Positions 1 to 7,506 of a stretch of DNA of 9,621 nt are shown here, piece by piece. The first letter of the stretch is position 1, and every line of letters starts with the position of its first letter. The notes under the pieces are model-generated. The model did no database searches. It was given only the letters and a program-made list of their open reading frames with translations, and had not been told where the DNA came from. A program made the position numbers and the translations under genes. This DNA comes from Candidatus Brocadiales bacterium (GTDB lineage: Bacteria; Planctomycetota; Brocadiia; Brocadiales; Bathyanammoxibiaceae), in the NCBI GenBank assembly GCA_030586765.1, contig JAUQZZ010000071.1, forward strand, positions 1-9,621. The letters are read 5' to 3'.

Positions 1-243
1 GAGGGGAATTTAAAGATAAATGCGAATGAATTTCGACTCCTTTTAGGACCTAACTACCTCTATAGTACCGCCTTTTCCTCCCAGGAGGATGACTCTAGCG
101 TAAGATTTTCCGGAAGGGGGTGGGGTCATGGCGTGGGCCTGTGTCAATACGGCGCCCAGAAGATGGCTCAGAAGGGTTACAGGTGGTTTGAGATTCTCAA
201 GTATTATTACCCTGGTGCGGAACTGGTGAAGGTATACCAGTAG
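1..243 (+). CDS. SpoIID/LytB-domain protein, C-terminal 80 residues (5' truncated by the window)
   Basis: An open frame enters at base 1 and stops with TAG at 241-243. The fragment carries the signature C-terminal block of the SpoIID/LytB family, GRGWGHGVGLCQYGAQKMA (about residues 38-56 of the fragment), followed by a short helix and YYYPGAEL near the end. In this family the block belongs to the peptidoglycan-active domain. SpoIID is a lytic transglycosylase in spore formers, and LytB-type proteins enhance amidases. Homologues are widespread in non-sporulating bacteria, so this does not imply sporulation. The N-terminus, where a signal peptide and the catalytic Glu would be, lies outside the window. 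The next gene starts 65 bases downstream on the same strand, in an envelope-oriented cluster. The family call is strong; the exact enzymatic role is inferred. Confidence 0.88.
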   Translation, partial: EGNLKINANEFRLLLGPNYLYSTAFSSQEDDSSVRFSGRGWGHGVGLCQYGAQKMAQKGYRWFEILKYYYPGAELVKVYQ

Positions 244-288
244 TTCGCTTGCCAGCCCTTCCAGACAGCACTTGGGGAGCTAACAGGC

Positions 289-311
289 GGGAGGCGGAGA
301 AGATACCCTTG
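289..311 (+). promoter_or_regulatory. Ribosome binding site and TTG start that set the tgt start codon
   Basis: A purine-rich Shine-Dalgarno stretch, GGGAGGCGGAG (289-299), lies 9 bases before an in-frame TTG at 309-311. The longer open frame from the TTG at 249 has no comparable site, and it adds 20 residues that do not look like the Tgt N-terminus. Starting at 309 gives MRFRLLGVERD and places the zinc ligands and nucleophile at the numbers known from E. coli Tgt. Confidence 0.75.
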
Positions 312-1421
312 CGTTTTAGGCTCCTTGGGGTAGAAAGGGACTCAAAGGCCAGGGCTGGAGAGATAGAAACACTTCATGGAAGGGTCCAGACCCCGGTCTT
401 TATGCCTGTGGGGACCCAGGCTACGGTAAAAACCCTTACCCCCAGGCAGTTAAAGGAGATAGGGGTGGAGGCCCTTATGTGCAATGCCTACCATCTGAGT
501 CTCAGGCCTGGAGAAGGGGCGGTAAAGGCTTTGGGAGGCCTCCACAGTTTTATGGGATGGGATAGGACCATTGTGACAGATAGTGGCGGTTTTCAGGTCT
601 TCTCCCTGAAAGGCTTGACAAGGGTCTCAGAGGAGGGCGTGGAGTTCTGCTCCCCTTTCACAGGTGAAAGGGTCTTTCTCAGCCCAGAGAGGGTTATAGA
701 GATACAGAAGGCCCTGGGCAGCGACATCATGATGCCCTTCGACCAGTGCGTCTCTTATCCCTGCCAGAGGGATGAGGCCAGGGAGGCCATGCTCAGGACA
801 TATCGCTGGACCAGGAGGTGCTGGGCCGCCAGGGGGGATTCACCCCAGGCACTCTTTGGCATCGTTCAGGGCAGTGTCTTCAGGGACCTGAGAGAAGAGA
901 GCGCACAGTGCCTGGCAGAGATGGAACTAGATGGATATGCAGTGGGAGGCCTCAGCGTGGGTGAGGGCCGCTACCTCATGAAAGAGGTGCTGGATTATAC
1001 AATAGATAAACTCCCCTGGGATAAACCCCGCTATCTCATGGGCGTGGGTCCCCCAGAGGATATCCTTGATGCCGTAGAGCAAGGAGTAGATATGTTCGAC
1101 TGCGTACTGCCTACCCGTAACGGCAGGAATGGTTATGCCTTTACTAGCATGGGTAGGATAAAACTCTTTAACAGCGTCTATAAAGAGGACCCAATGCCCC
1201 TAGATGAGAACTGCGGTTGTTACACCTGCAGGAATTTTTCCAGGGCGTATCTCCGCCATCTCTTTTTTGCCGGAGAGATACTGGCCATGACCCTTGTGTC
1301 CTTGCATAATCTTTTTTTCTTTCAGGATGTTATGTCCAGGGCCAGGCAGGCCATCCTGGGAGGCACCTTTAGAAGTCTCAAGGAAAAACTCCTTGAAGCC
1401 CAGAGAAGGGAGGAGAATTAG
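309..1421 (+). CDS. tgt: Queuine tRNA-ribosyltransferase (tRNA-guanine transglycosylase)
   Basis: Cytosolic zinc enzyme that exchanges guanine 34 in GUN-anticodon tRNAs (Asp, Asn, His, Tyr) for preQ1, on the queuosine pathway. With the start at TTG 309 the protein is 370 residues, typical for the family. Visible motifs are DSGGFQVFSL with the catalytic Asp91, SDIMMPFDQC (about 138-147), LFGIVQGS (182-189), YAVGGLSVGE (210-219), RYLMGVG, and FDCVLPTRNGR with the nucleophile Asp264. The zinc site is C302-x-C304-x2-C307 (CGCYTC) plus His333 (SLHN). These numbers match the E. coli nucleophile and zinc ligands, which supports the chosen start. A longer form from TTG 249 (390 residues) is open but less likely. 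The stop TAG shares its last base with the yajC GTG start, so the two genes are probably translationally coupled. Nothing suggests inactivation. Confidence 0.97.
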   Translation: MRFRLLGVERDSKARAGEIETLHGRVQTPVFMPVGTQATVKTLTPRQLKEIGVEALMCNAYHLSLRPGEGAVKALGGLHSFMGWDRTIVTDSGGFQVFSLKGLTRVSEEGVEFCSPFTGERVFLSPERVIEIQKALGSDIMMPFDQCVSYPCQRDEAREAMLRTYRWTRRCWAARGDSPQALFGIVQGSVFRDLREESAQCLAEMELDGYAVGGLSVGEGRYLMKEVLDYTIDKLPWDKPRYLMGVGPPEDILDAVEQGVDMFDCVLPTRNGRNGYAFTSMGRIKLFNSVYKEDPMPLDENCGCYTCRNFSRAYLRHLFFAGEILAMTLVSLHNLFFFQDVMSRARQAILGGTFRSLKEKLLEAQRREEN

Positions 1422-1753
1422 TGTACCCTTTAGCCCAGGTTCCTACGCCACCCCCCTCTTTGTTATGGACTACCCTGTTTCCCTTTACTATAATGGCCCT
1501 CATCTTATACCTCTTTATCCTCAGGCCGCAGAGACTAAAAGAAAGGCATAGACAGGAGATGCTGGCTAACATGAAGAAACATGATAGGGTAGTAACCGTT
1601 GGTGGCCTGCATGGTGTGGTAGTGTCTGTTAAGGAGAAGGAGGTCGTCCTCCAGGTGGACGAGGTCAAGGACGTGAAGGTAAGGGTAGAGAGGGATTCAA
1701 TAGTGAGCGTAGAGACTGAAGAAGGGAAAAAAGGTGGACATAAACACGACTAG
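1421..1753 (+). CDS. yajC: Sec translocase accessory subunit YajC
   Basis: Small single-pass inner-membrane protein of the SecDF-YajC accessory complex, which associates with SecYEG and YidC. At 110 residues it has family length. A hydrophobic segment at about 14-34 ends in the family hallmark LRPQR (34-38). A basic stretch and the cytoplasmic motif HDRVVTVGGLHGVV (54-67) follow, then a small beta-rich region with alternating charged and hydrophobic residues, and a Lys/His/Gly tail. The GTG start overlaps the tgt stop by one base (TAGTG) and is preceded by the GGGAGGAG stretch inside the tgt 3' end. secDF begins 36 bases downstream. Gene order and motifs agree, so the identification is strong. 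Confidence 0.95.
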   Translation: MYPLAQVPTPPPSLLWTTLFPFTIMALILYLFILRPQRLKERHRQEMLANMKKHDRVVTVGGLHGVVVSVKEKEVVLQVDEVKDVKVRVERDSIVSVETEEGKKGGHKHD

Positions 1754-1789
1754 GCATAAGGATGCCACGATAGAGAGAGCAGGTTAGGT

Positions 1790-4700
1790 ATGTCTAAGAA
1801 AATTTATAACTGGAAGATGCCCCTTATAGTGGGAACCATTGCCTTAGCACTCCTTGCCCTTTATCCTCTCTCAGACAAGGTGATCAGGAAGGAGCAGGTT
1901 AAAGAGGTGAACGGGCAGGTGGTAGAACGCCTTACCTTAGAGAAATCCTTTCTAGCTTTTTTGGAGAGGACTCCTATTCGCAAGGAAGTCATCCTTAAGG
2001 AGGAGACTACCCCGGAGGGGAAGAAGGTAAAGGAGAAGGTGGTGGAGGAATTGGCCAAGGGCAGGATGAAGCTGGGCCTTGACCTCCGCGGCGGGTCTGA
2101 ACTCCTCTACAGAGTAAGGGTGGAGCCTGGGGAAGATAGACCTGGGATTACCCAGGAGACCATAGATGTCTTAAAGAAGAGGATAGACCCCAAGGGGATA
2201 ATGGAATACAGGCTCCAGGAACAGGGTTTTCGCCGTATCCTTGTCCAGGTGCCTGGGGCCACGAAAGGGGATATAGAAAGCCTCAAGGAAAGGATAGTGC
2301 GCCTGGGCAAACTGGAGTTCAGGCTAGCCGCTGCCAAAGAAAGTGCTGAATATCAGGAGGCCCTGGCAGGAAGGCCTGTGCCGGGCTACTACAAGCACTG
2401 GGTAGGTAAAAAGAGGGAAGAGACAGGGGAGCTAACAGAAGACTGGTACCTGGTGAGGAATAAGATAGAGCTCAGTGGGGAGAGCCTGGCCAGGGTATTC
2501 CCGGACCGCAAGAACGTCCAGCCCGTAGTGGGCTTTGAATTTAACCCAGAAGGTAAGTCAAAATTCTCTCAGCTCACAGAGAGAAATATCGGTAAACCTC
2601 TGGCCATTATCCTGGATGGCATCCTCTACTCCGCACCCGTTATCCGTGAGCGCATACCAGGCAGGGGAATAATCGAGGGCAACTTCACCCAGCAGGAGGT
2701 CAACGACCTTATAGCCGTCATGAGGGCAGGAAGCCTCCCCGCAGACCTGGAGTTAGAAATGGAGATGAGCGTAGGCCCCAGCCTGGGCAGGGATTCTATC
2801 AGGAACGGGCTCTTTGCTAGTCTGGTGGGCAGTTTCTTTGTGGTGGCCTTCATGGGCATGTATTACCTGGGTGCTGGTATGGTGGCTAACCTGGCCATGG
2901 CCCTGAATTTATTCCTGGTGGTGGGCACCATGGCCCTCCTGGGTGCTACCTTGACCCTCCCTGGGATTGCAGGGCTAGCATTAATAGTAGGCATGGCTGT
3001 AGACGCCAACGTGCTTATCCTTGAGAGGATTAGGGAGGAGAAGGCCAAGGGCAAGGCCATACCCCTGGCCATGAAAGCGGGCTACGAGCGGGCCTTTACC
3101 ACCATCATAGACTCAAACCTCACTACCCTTATTACCGGCCTCATCCTCTACGCCGTAGGGACTGGCCCCATAAAGGGCTTCGCCATAACCTTATCCATTG
3201 GTATCCTTATTAACCTCTTTACCGCCGTCTTCGTCACCAGGGTAATCTTTGAGCTCCTGGATATGAAGGAGTTCAAGATGATGCTTCTCTTCCAGAGGCC
3301 CAATATTTCCTTTGCAAAATATTTCAGGTTTTGGGTAACGGCCTCCACCCTGGTCATCCTTATGGGACTGGGGGTATTTAAGTGGAGGGGTATAGATAAA
3401 TATGACATAGACTTTACTGGCGGCACCCTTATACATCTCCAACTAGATAGTCCCACCCCTGCTGGCACAGTGAGAAGTACCCTGGCCCAGTGGGGCTATG
3501 GGGATGCCGAGGTCCAGGGCATCTGGGGCACAACGGCCATGGCCGCCGAGCCCTCGGAATTTGGTATAAGGGTCAAGGGCCTGGGGGGTGAAAAGGTAAA
3601 GGAAAAGCTCTCTGGAGACTTCCGGAAGGCCCTGGAAGGCTTCAGTATATACTTTGGTGAGACACCCGAATCCTTTAAGTTAGAACTGCAGAACCCCTTG
3701 GAGGAATCAGACCTCAGGAAGAGGTTGGCCCAGGTGGGCTATACAGAAGAGGATGTCCTCTCCCTCATGCCCTTAGGGGTAGTCACTAAGGATTTCGAGA
3801 TTACGGTCCCTGCCTTGAAGGAGGAGAAGGTAAGGCCAGAAGTGATAGGTAAGCTGGCCCAGGCCATGCCAGGACTCCTCTTCTACGATGTGGGCATGGA
3901 GTTTGGAGAAATAAAGGAGCTTGAACCCCAGCCAGGCCCCACAGGTATGCCTGTGGCCAGGGGAAGCCTGGAGCTTGACCTCAGCAGGCCCCTGGACCCA
4001 GAGCTTATCCAGATGGAACTCCTCAGGAGCGGTTACTCTGGCATCTCTGTGATACGCAGGGAGGAGAGAGGCAGGAGACTCCTCAGCGCCAGGCTGGAGG
4101 TGCAGGGTAGTAAGGATACCTTAGAGTCTATAAAGGGGGGTATGAAGAGGAGCCTGAAACTGCCGGCCTTTACCTTCCTCAGCGACACCTCCTTGGGGAT
4201 AGAACTAGAGAGTCCAGTAGATGAAGAGACCCTACAGGCTCAGCTCCAGGGTGTAGCCCTGGGCGTCACCAGGATAGTCACCCAGAAGGCCCCCTCTAAG
4301 AACTTCTGGGTGGGCTTGAATCCCTTGCGGGAGGGCAAGGTCCAGGAAAAGATTCGAGAGGACATACTCTCTGCCTTCAAAGATAACCTCTACAAGGAGA
4401 CCGTGGAGGTGAGTTTTGAAAGTCTTCCCGAAACAGCAGTAGCTCCTGCCAGGGTAGGCGATAGCCCCCCTGTGGCTGTAGGAGAGGCAGAACATCTCTT
4501 GAGAATGACCCTGAGCAAGGCCATGCCCAAGGAAAGGATAGAGGACGCCTTGGCCAGGGAGGGCTATTCAGGATGCCTGGCAGAGGCCTTGGAGCCAGGG
4601 ATGACCTATAAGACAGTGAAACTCCGCATCAGAACCTCTGAGCAAGAAGGGATGAAGGTTGCCCTTAGCCAGGCCTTCCTCATCCCAGAACCCCTGAAGA

Positions 4701-5350
4701 GGGTGGTGAGTATTGGTTCCACCGTGGCAGGGGAGATGAAGAACAGGGCCTCCCTGGCCCTTATCTTCTCCATGGTGGCTATAATCTTTTATATATGGTT
4801 CCGCTTCGGAGAACTCAGTTTTGGGGTGGCTGCGGTCCTGGCCCTGGTCCATGACGTTTGCTTTACCATGGGTGCCGTAGCTGTGGCAGGGTACTACCCG
4901 GATATCTTTGGGGATATAAAGATAAATCTATCTATGATAGCCTCCTTCCTCACCCTTGTAGGCTATTCTCTTAATGATACCATCGTAATCTTCGATAGGA
5001 TAAGAGAGAATATGGCAGGGAGAAAGTCCGTTGACGCCAATCTGGTGAATGATAGTATAAATCAGACCCTCTCCAGGACGGCACTTACAGGTGTGACAAC
5101 CTTTTTTGTAGTAACAGCCTTGTACTTTCTGGCTGGCACGGAGCTCCACGGCTTTGCCTTCGTCATGATAGTAGGGGTGTTGGTGGGGACTTATTCTTCT
5201 ATCTTTATTGCTAGCCCAATCCTTGTCCACTGGATGGCCGTAAAGAGGGGCTTTGGTATAATATTCTGGGTCTTGACCTCTCCCCTATGGGTACCATGGA
5301 GAGTGTGGAGGAGAATTATGGGTGGGACGCCCCACCCACACAGGGCATAG
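1790..5350 (+). CDS. secDF: SecDF protein-export membrane fusion protein with greatly expanded SecF periplasmic region
   Basis: Proton-motive-force-driven partner of the Sec translocon that helps complete protein export. SecD and SecF are fused in one 1186-residue chain. SecD half: TM1 at about 11-27; a Lys/Glu-rich stretch at about 30-92; the D1 motif GLDLRGGSELLYRV (96-109); a periplasmic P1 region; DGILYSAPVI (276-285) and MRAGSLPADL (311-320); then about five further TMs, including GMAVDANVLILERIREE with the conserved transport Asp405. SecF half: TM7 at about 513-530; DIDFTGGT (539-546); a roughly 440-residue periplasmic stretch with internal repeats; GSTVAGEM (976-983); and TMs from about 987, with YSLNDTIVIFDRIREN containing conserved Asp1063. 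Both membrane halves look intact. SecF normally has about 100 residues between its first two TMs, so most of the extra length is here. The ATG at 1790 has only a weak upstream purine signal (AGGTTAGG). Confidence 0.96.
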   Translation: MSKKIYNWKMPLIVGTIALALLALYPLSDKVIRKEQVKEVNGQVVERLTLEKSFLAFLERTPIRKEVILKEETTPEGKKVKEKVVEELAKGRMKLGLDLRGGSELLYRVRVEPGEDRPGITQETIDVLKKRIDPKGIMEYRLQEQGFRRILVQVPGATKGDIESLKERIVRLGKLEFRLAAAKESAEYQEALAGRPVPGYYKHWVGKKREETGELTEDWYLVRNKIELSGESLARVFPDRKNVQPVVGFEFNPEGKSKFSQLTERNIGKPLAIILDGILYSAPVIRERIPGRGIIEGNFTQQEVNDLIAVMRAGSLPADLELEMEMSVGPSLGRDSIRNGLFASLVGSFFVVAFMGMYYLGAGMVANLAMALNLFLVVGTMALLGATLTLPGIAGLALIVGMAVDANVLILERIREEKAKGKAIPLAMKAGYERAFTTIIDSNLTTLITGLILYAVGTGPIKGFAITLSIGILINLFTAVFVTRVIFELLDMKEFKMMLLFQRPNISFAKYFRFWVTASTLVILMGLGVFKWRGIDKYDIDFTGGTLIHLQLDSPTPAGTVRSTLAQWGYGDAEVQGIWGTTAMAAEPSEFGIRVKGLGGEKVKEKLSGDFRKALEGFSIYFGETPESFKLELQNPLEESDLRKRLAQVGYTEEDVLSLMPLGVVTKDFEITVPALKEEKVRPEVIGKLAQAMPGLLFYDVGMEFGEIKELEPQPGPTGMPVARGSLELDLSRPLDPELIQMELLRSGYSGISVIRREERGRRLLSARLEVQGSKDTLESIKGGMKRSLKLPAFTFLSDTSLGIELESPVDEETLQAQLQGVALGVTRIVTQKAPSKNFWVGLNPLREGKVQEKIREDILSAFKDNLYKETVEVSFESLPETAVAPARVGDSPPVAVGEAEHLLRMTLSKAMPKERIEDALAREGYSGCLAEALEPGMTYKTVKLRIRTSEQEGMKVALSQAFLIPEPLKRVVSIGSTVAGEMKNRASLALIFSMVAIIFYIWFRFGELSFGVAAVLALVHDVCFTMGAVAVAGYYPDIFGDIKINLSMIASFLTLVGYSLNDTIVIFDRIRENMAGRKSVDANLVNDSINQTLSRTALTGVTTFFVVTALYFLAGTELHGFAFVMIVGVLVGTYSSIFIASPILVHWMAVKRGFGIIFWVLTSPLWVPWRVWRRIMGGTPHPHRA
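3422..4744 (+). repeat. Five degenerate tandem copies of the SecF P1-head domain (protein-level repeat within secDF)
   Basis: Residues about 545-983 of SecDF show one pattern five times. It is a strand of type LxLxxP, then a helix ending in GY, a second strand of type F-x-I-x-V, and a second helix containing EKV. First-strand anchors are L550-P555, L631-P636, L727-P734, I804-P809 and M906-P913. GY is at 569, 650, 748 and 925, with G821-V822 in copy 4. Second strands are F591-V595, F669-V673, L765-V771, F839-L843 and V943-I947. The canonical opening DIDFTGGT occurs only before copy 1, and the canonical closing GSTVAGEM only after copy 5. This suggests internal amplification of a single P1 head. 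Spacing varies from about 77 to 102 residues and the DNA copies are strongly diverged. The repeat reading is mine, by eye. Confidence 0.7.
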
Positions 5351-5358
5351 AGATTAAG

Positions 5359-5377
5359 AAGGGGTGGCGCCCTTTTT
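5359..5377 (+). terminator. Weak hairpin followed by T5 between secDF and the LysM gene
   Basis: AAGGG (5359-5363) can pair with CCCTT (5370-5374) around a 6-base loop, and the 3' arm runs into TTTTT (5373-5377). The stem is only 5 bp and partly uses the T tract. At best this is a leaky terminator that would trim secDF expression relative to the downstream genes. It may have no function. Confidence 0.3.
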
Positions 5378-5395
5378 GGTTGTTAAGGAGGTATT

Positions 5396-6172
5396 ATGTC
5401 TAAGAAGAGTGTCATTCGAAGGGTTGAGACGCAGGTAGGTATAGCAGTGGGGGTGATTAGTCTCTCGGTAATGGGTGTTTTCCTGGGGATAAAGAAGGGG
5501 GAGCAAAAGCACGAAGAGCCCGTGAGCCTTACTCGGGTGGAAGAGGATACCTCAGACATCTTGGACCTTAGTGCCATAGAGAAGGCACCTACTGCCGCCT
5601 CTCTGGCCGCTCCTACCACAGAGATTCCCTCGGTCCCTGGGGTTAAACCCTCTGAGCAGACAAGAGAGGAACTCATGGCCACCGCTGACTCAGTGGATGA
5701 GGAAAAATCTGTAGCAGAGGCCCCTGCAACCTTGGGAGTGGCAGGCCCGGAGAAGGTGGGGGAGGTTACTACGTCCACGACTAAGGATAGTCTACCCATT
5801 ATGCACACTGTTGCCGCTAATGATACCCTGATGAGTCTGGCAAGACAGTACTACGGGGACGGAACCAAGTGGGGATTAATATATGAGGCCAATAATCTCT
5901 CCCACCGAGACAGGCTAGTAGTTGGCCAGAAACTGGTTATCCCCAACGCTGTCAAGGCAGCGGAAAAAGAAAGAGTAGCAAAGGTTGCCTCCCCCAAGAA
6001 GCTCAGCACACCAGGCAGGGCCCATAGGGTACAACTGGGAGACACCCTGGATAAACTGGCTATGGAGTATTACAACGATGCTTCCAAGTGGGAGAAGATT
6101 TTCAAGGCTAACCAGATATCACTGGCCAATAGGAAGAGCCTGCAACCTGGGGAGGTGTTAATAATCCCTTAA
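5396..6172 (+). CDS. Membrane-anchored protein with two LysM domains
   Basis: A 258-residue protein with a short basic N-terminus and one hydrophobic segment (about 14-32), either an uncleaved anchor or a signal peptide. A long low-complexity linker rich in Ala, Thr, Glu, Ser and Pro follows (about 35-134). The first LysM is about 137-183 (HTVAANDTLMSLARQYYGDG onward, ending LVIP). After a Lys-rich linker comes the second LysM at 210-258, starting HRVQLGDTL and ending LIIP at the C-terminus. LysM domains bind peptidoglycan or related glycans through N-acetylglucosamine. No catalytic domain is visible, so a wall-binding or scaffolding role in the periplasm is likely. The start ATG has an excellent ribosome binding site, AAGGAGG at 5385-5391. 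It lies 45 bases after secDF and 28 before the propeller gene. Its specific biological role is unknown. Confidence 0.88.
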   Translation: MSKKSVIRRVETQVGIAVGVISLSVMGVFLGIKKGEQKHEEPVSLTRVEEDTSDILDLSAIEKAPTAASLAAPTTEIPSVPGVKPSEQTREELMATADSVDEEKSVAEAPATLGVAGPEKVGEVTTSTTKDSLPIMHTVAANDTLMSLARQYYGDGTKWGLIYEANNLSHRDRLVVGQKLVIPNAVKAAEKERVAKVASPKKLSTPGRAHRVQLGDTLDKLAMEYYNDASKWEKIFKANQISLANRKSLQPGEVLIIP

Positions 6173-6200
6173 ATAGGCTCTCCTCAGGAGGGAGGACAAG

Positions 6201-7340
6201 GTGGGGAGGATATGGTCAAGATTTGTTATACTCAGATTTTGCCTTGCTGGTCTTGTGCTGGCCTTGAGTTGGGGAATTGAGGAGCTTAGGGCTCAAGCAG
6301 CTGACAGCCCATTTCCTTTGTTTAAACATGACTTACAGCATACGGGCAGGAGCACCTATCTGGGGGCGCAGAGTGCAAATTTTAAGTGGACCTATCCCAC
6401 GGACGACCACATCATTTCTTCTCCTGTAGTGGGGAAGGATGGTACGGTTTATATAGGGAGCTTAGACGGCAATCTATATGCCGTTAAACCTGACGGGCAT
6501 ACCAAGTGGTTCTTTTCCACCGAGAGCGGCATATTTTCTTCACCTGCTATTGCCAGGGACGGTACCGTTTACATAGCCTCACGTAGTAATCTCCTCGTTG
6601 CCATCGGTGACGACATGAAAGAAAAGTGGAAGTTCAGGACAGGGGGAGAGATACTCTCTTCCCCCACTATCGGTCCAGACGGCACCGTGTACGTGGGCAG
6701 TTGGGACGGCAAGCTTTATGCCGTTAGTTCTGAGGGGATGCACAAGTGGGCTTATCAGACAGGGGATAGCATCGTTATATCCTCCCCAGCCATAGCGCAG
6801 GATGGGACTATATATGTGGGTTCCAGGGACAGGAAACTCCATGCCGTAGACCCTGCCAAGGGCAACCAGAAGTGGGCCTTCCTTGCAGGGGATAAGGTGG
6901 ATTCTTCTCCTTCCGTCGGCTCCGATGGCACGGTTTATTTTGGCTCCAATAATGGGGTTCTCTATGCAGTAGACCCCCAGGGCAATTTGAAGTGGAAATA
7001 CGAAACAGGCTCCTGGATATATTCCTCTCCTTCTGTTGGAGCAGATAACACTGTATACTTTGGAGCCAAGGATGGTAAGCTTTATGCCCTGGGTGCGGAC
7101 GGCAAGCTCATGTGGAGTTTCTCCACAGGGGACGGTATAACATCCTCCCCTGCTATAGATGCTGACGGGACCGTATACGTGGGCTCCTGGGACGGAAAGT
7201 TCTATGCTATCAAACCTGACGGGACATTGGAGTGGAGCTACAGTATCGGCGCCTCTATTGCCAGCTCCCCTGCTATAGATGCTGATGGCACTGTATACGT
7301 GGGTTCTGACGACGGAAATCTCTACGCCTTCGGCAGGTAG
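6201..7340 (+). CDS. Exported PQQ-type beta-propeller protein (eight repeats)
   Basis: A 379-residue protein. The N-terminus has a hydrophobic core (about 8-25) and an AQA-A sequence at 31-34, consistent with signal peptidase I cleavage and a periplasmic or exported location. The mature protein opens with FPLFKHDLQHTGRS (38-51), a typical lead-in of PQQ_2/BamB-like propellers. Eight blades of 40-41 residues follow, each with an SSP near its start (73, 113, 153, 194, 235, 275, 315, 355), then DGTVYxGSxDGxLYAV and a KW/EW strand. The final strand of the last blade is missing at the C-terminus; the N-terminal FKWTYP (61-66) can supply it and close the ring. No catalytic domain or heme motif (CxxCH) is visible, so it may bind a partner or ligand rather than PQQ. 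GTG 6201 follows GGAGGGAGGAC and is the best start; the ATG at 6212 is out of frame. Confidence 0.9.
   Translation: MGRIWSRFVILRFCLAGLVLALSWGIEELRAQAADSPFPLFKHDLQHTGRSTYLGAQSANFKWTYPTDDHIISSPVVGKDGTVYIGSLDGNLYAVKPDGHTKWFFSTESGIFSSPAIARDGTVYIASRSNLLVAIGDDMKEKWKFRTGGEILSSPTIGPDGTVYVGSWDGKLYAVSSEGMHKWAYQTGDSIVISSPAIAQDGTIYVGSRDRKLHAVDPAKGNQKWAFLAGDKVDSSPSVGSDGTVYFGSNNGVLYAVDPQGNLKWKYETGSWIYSSPSVGADNTVYFGAKDGKLYALGADGKLMWSFSTGDGITSSPAIDADGTVYVGSWDGKFYAIKPDGTLEWSYSIGASIASSPAIDADGTVYVGSDDGNLYAFGR
6411..7340 (+). repeat. Eight tandem ~120-bp units encoding propeller blades
   Basis: The blade-coding units repeat every 120-123 bases. The last two are the most alike: 7141-7200 and 7261-7320 align without gaps at a 120-base offset and share the string CTCCCCTGCTATAGATGCTGA. 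That suggests a recent duplication or gene conversion, while the earlier units differ more at DNA level. Confidence 0.85.
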
Positions 7341-7363
7341 TGCATTAGCTACAGCCCAGCCAT

Positions 7364-7496
7364 AGGCGATATTTTTAGCTCAGGCGAGATGTTATATCCG
7401 CCACAATAACTGGCGTCCGCCCTAGGCGGATTCTTGGCGAACCACAGGCAGACTACTTTTGCAGGAATCTCTTATAACCATATCGGACTGCCCGCC
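7364..7496. other. Non-coding GC-rich hairpin region downstream of the propeller gene
   Basis: The gap 7341-7594 holds no convincing gene. Its first half has several GGCG and CGCC words that can pair in more than one way. CGCCA (7399-7403) pairs with TGGCG (7411-7415). TCCGCC (7416-7421) pairs with GGCGGA (7425-7430) across a 3-base loop. As an alternative, ATCCGCC (7396-7402) pairs with GGCGGAT (7425-7431). TTCTT follows the last arm, so one of these could terminate the upstream operon, but there is no proper T tract. A REP-like element or a structured RNA end is also possible. Confidence 0.45.
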
Positions 7497-7506
7497 AAAT
7501 AGTTTC

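Noticed and set aside
1..243. SpoIID as evidence of an endospore former
   Set aside because: SpoIID/LytB-domain proteins are common in non-sporulating bacteria, and no other sporulation gene is present.
1294..1551. Open frame of 85 codons spanning the tgt-yajC junction
   Set aside because: It overlaps two well-identified genes in another frame and shows no family features.
1861..5230. Many antisense open frames of 65-106 codons opposite secDF
   Set aside because: They lie wholly opposite a strongly conserved gene, have no ribosome binding sites or recognisable motifs, and look like by-products of the coding strand's composition.
5383..5808. Antisense open frame of 141 codons opposite the LysM gene
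   Set aside because: It is Ser/Thr/Val-rich because the sense strand encodes a low-complexity linker; there is no start signal or motif.
6201..7340. PQQ-dependent dehydrogenase
   Set aside because: Only short propeller repeats are present. There is no cytochrome domain or dehydrogenase active-site region, and the length is well below that family.
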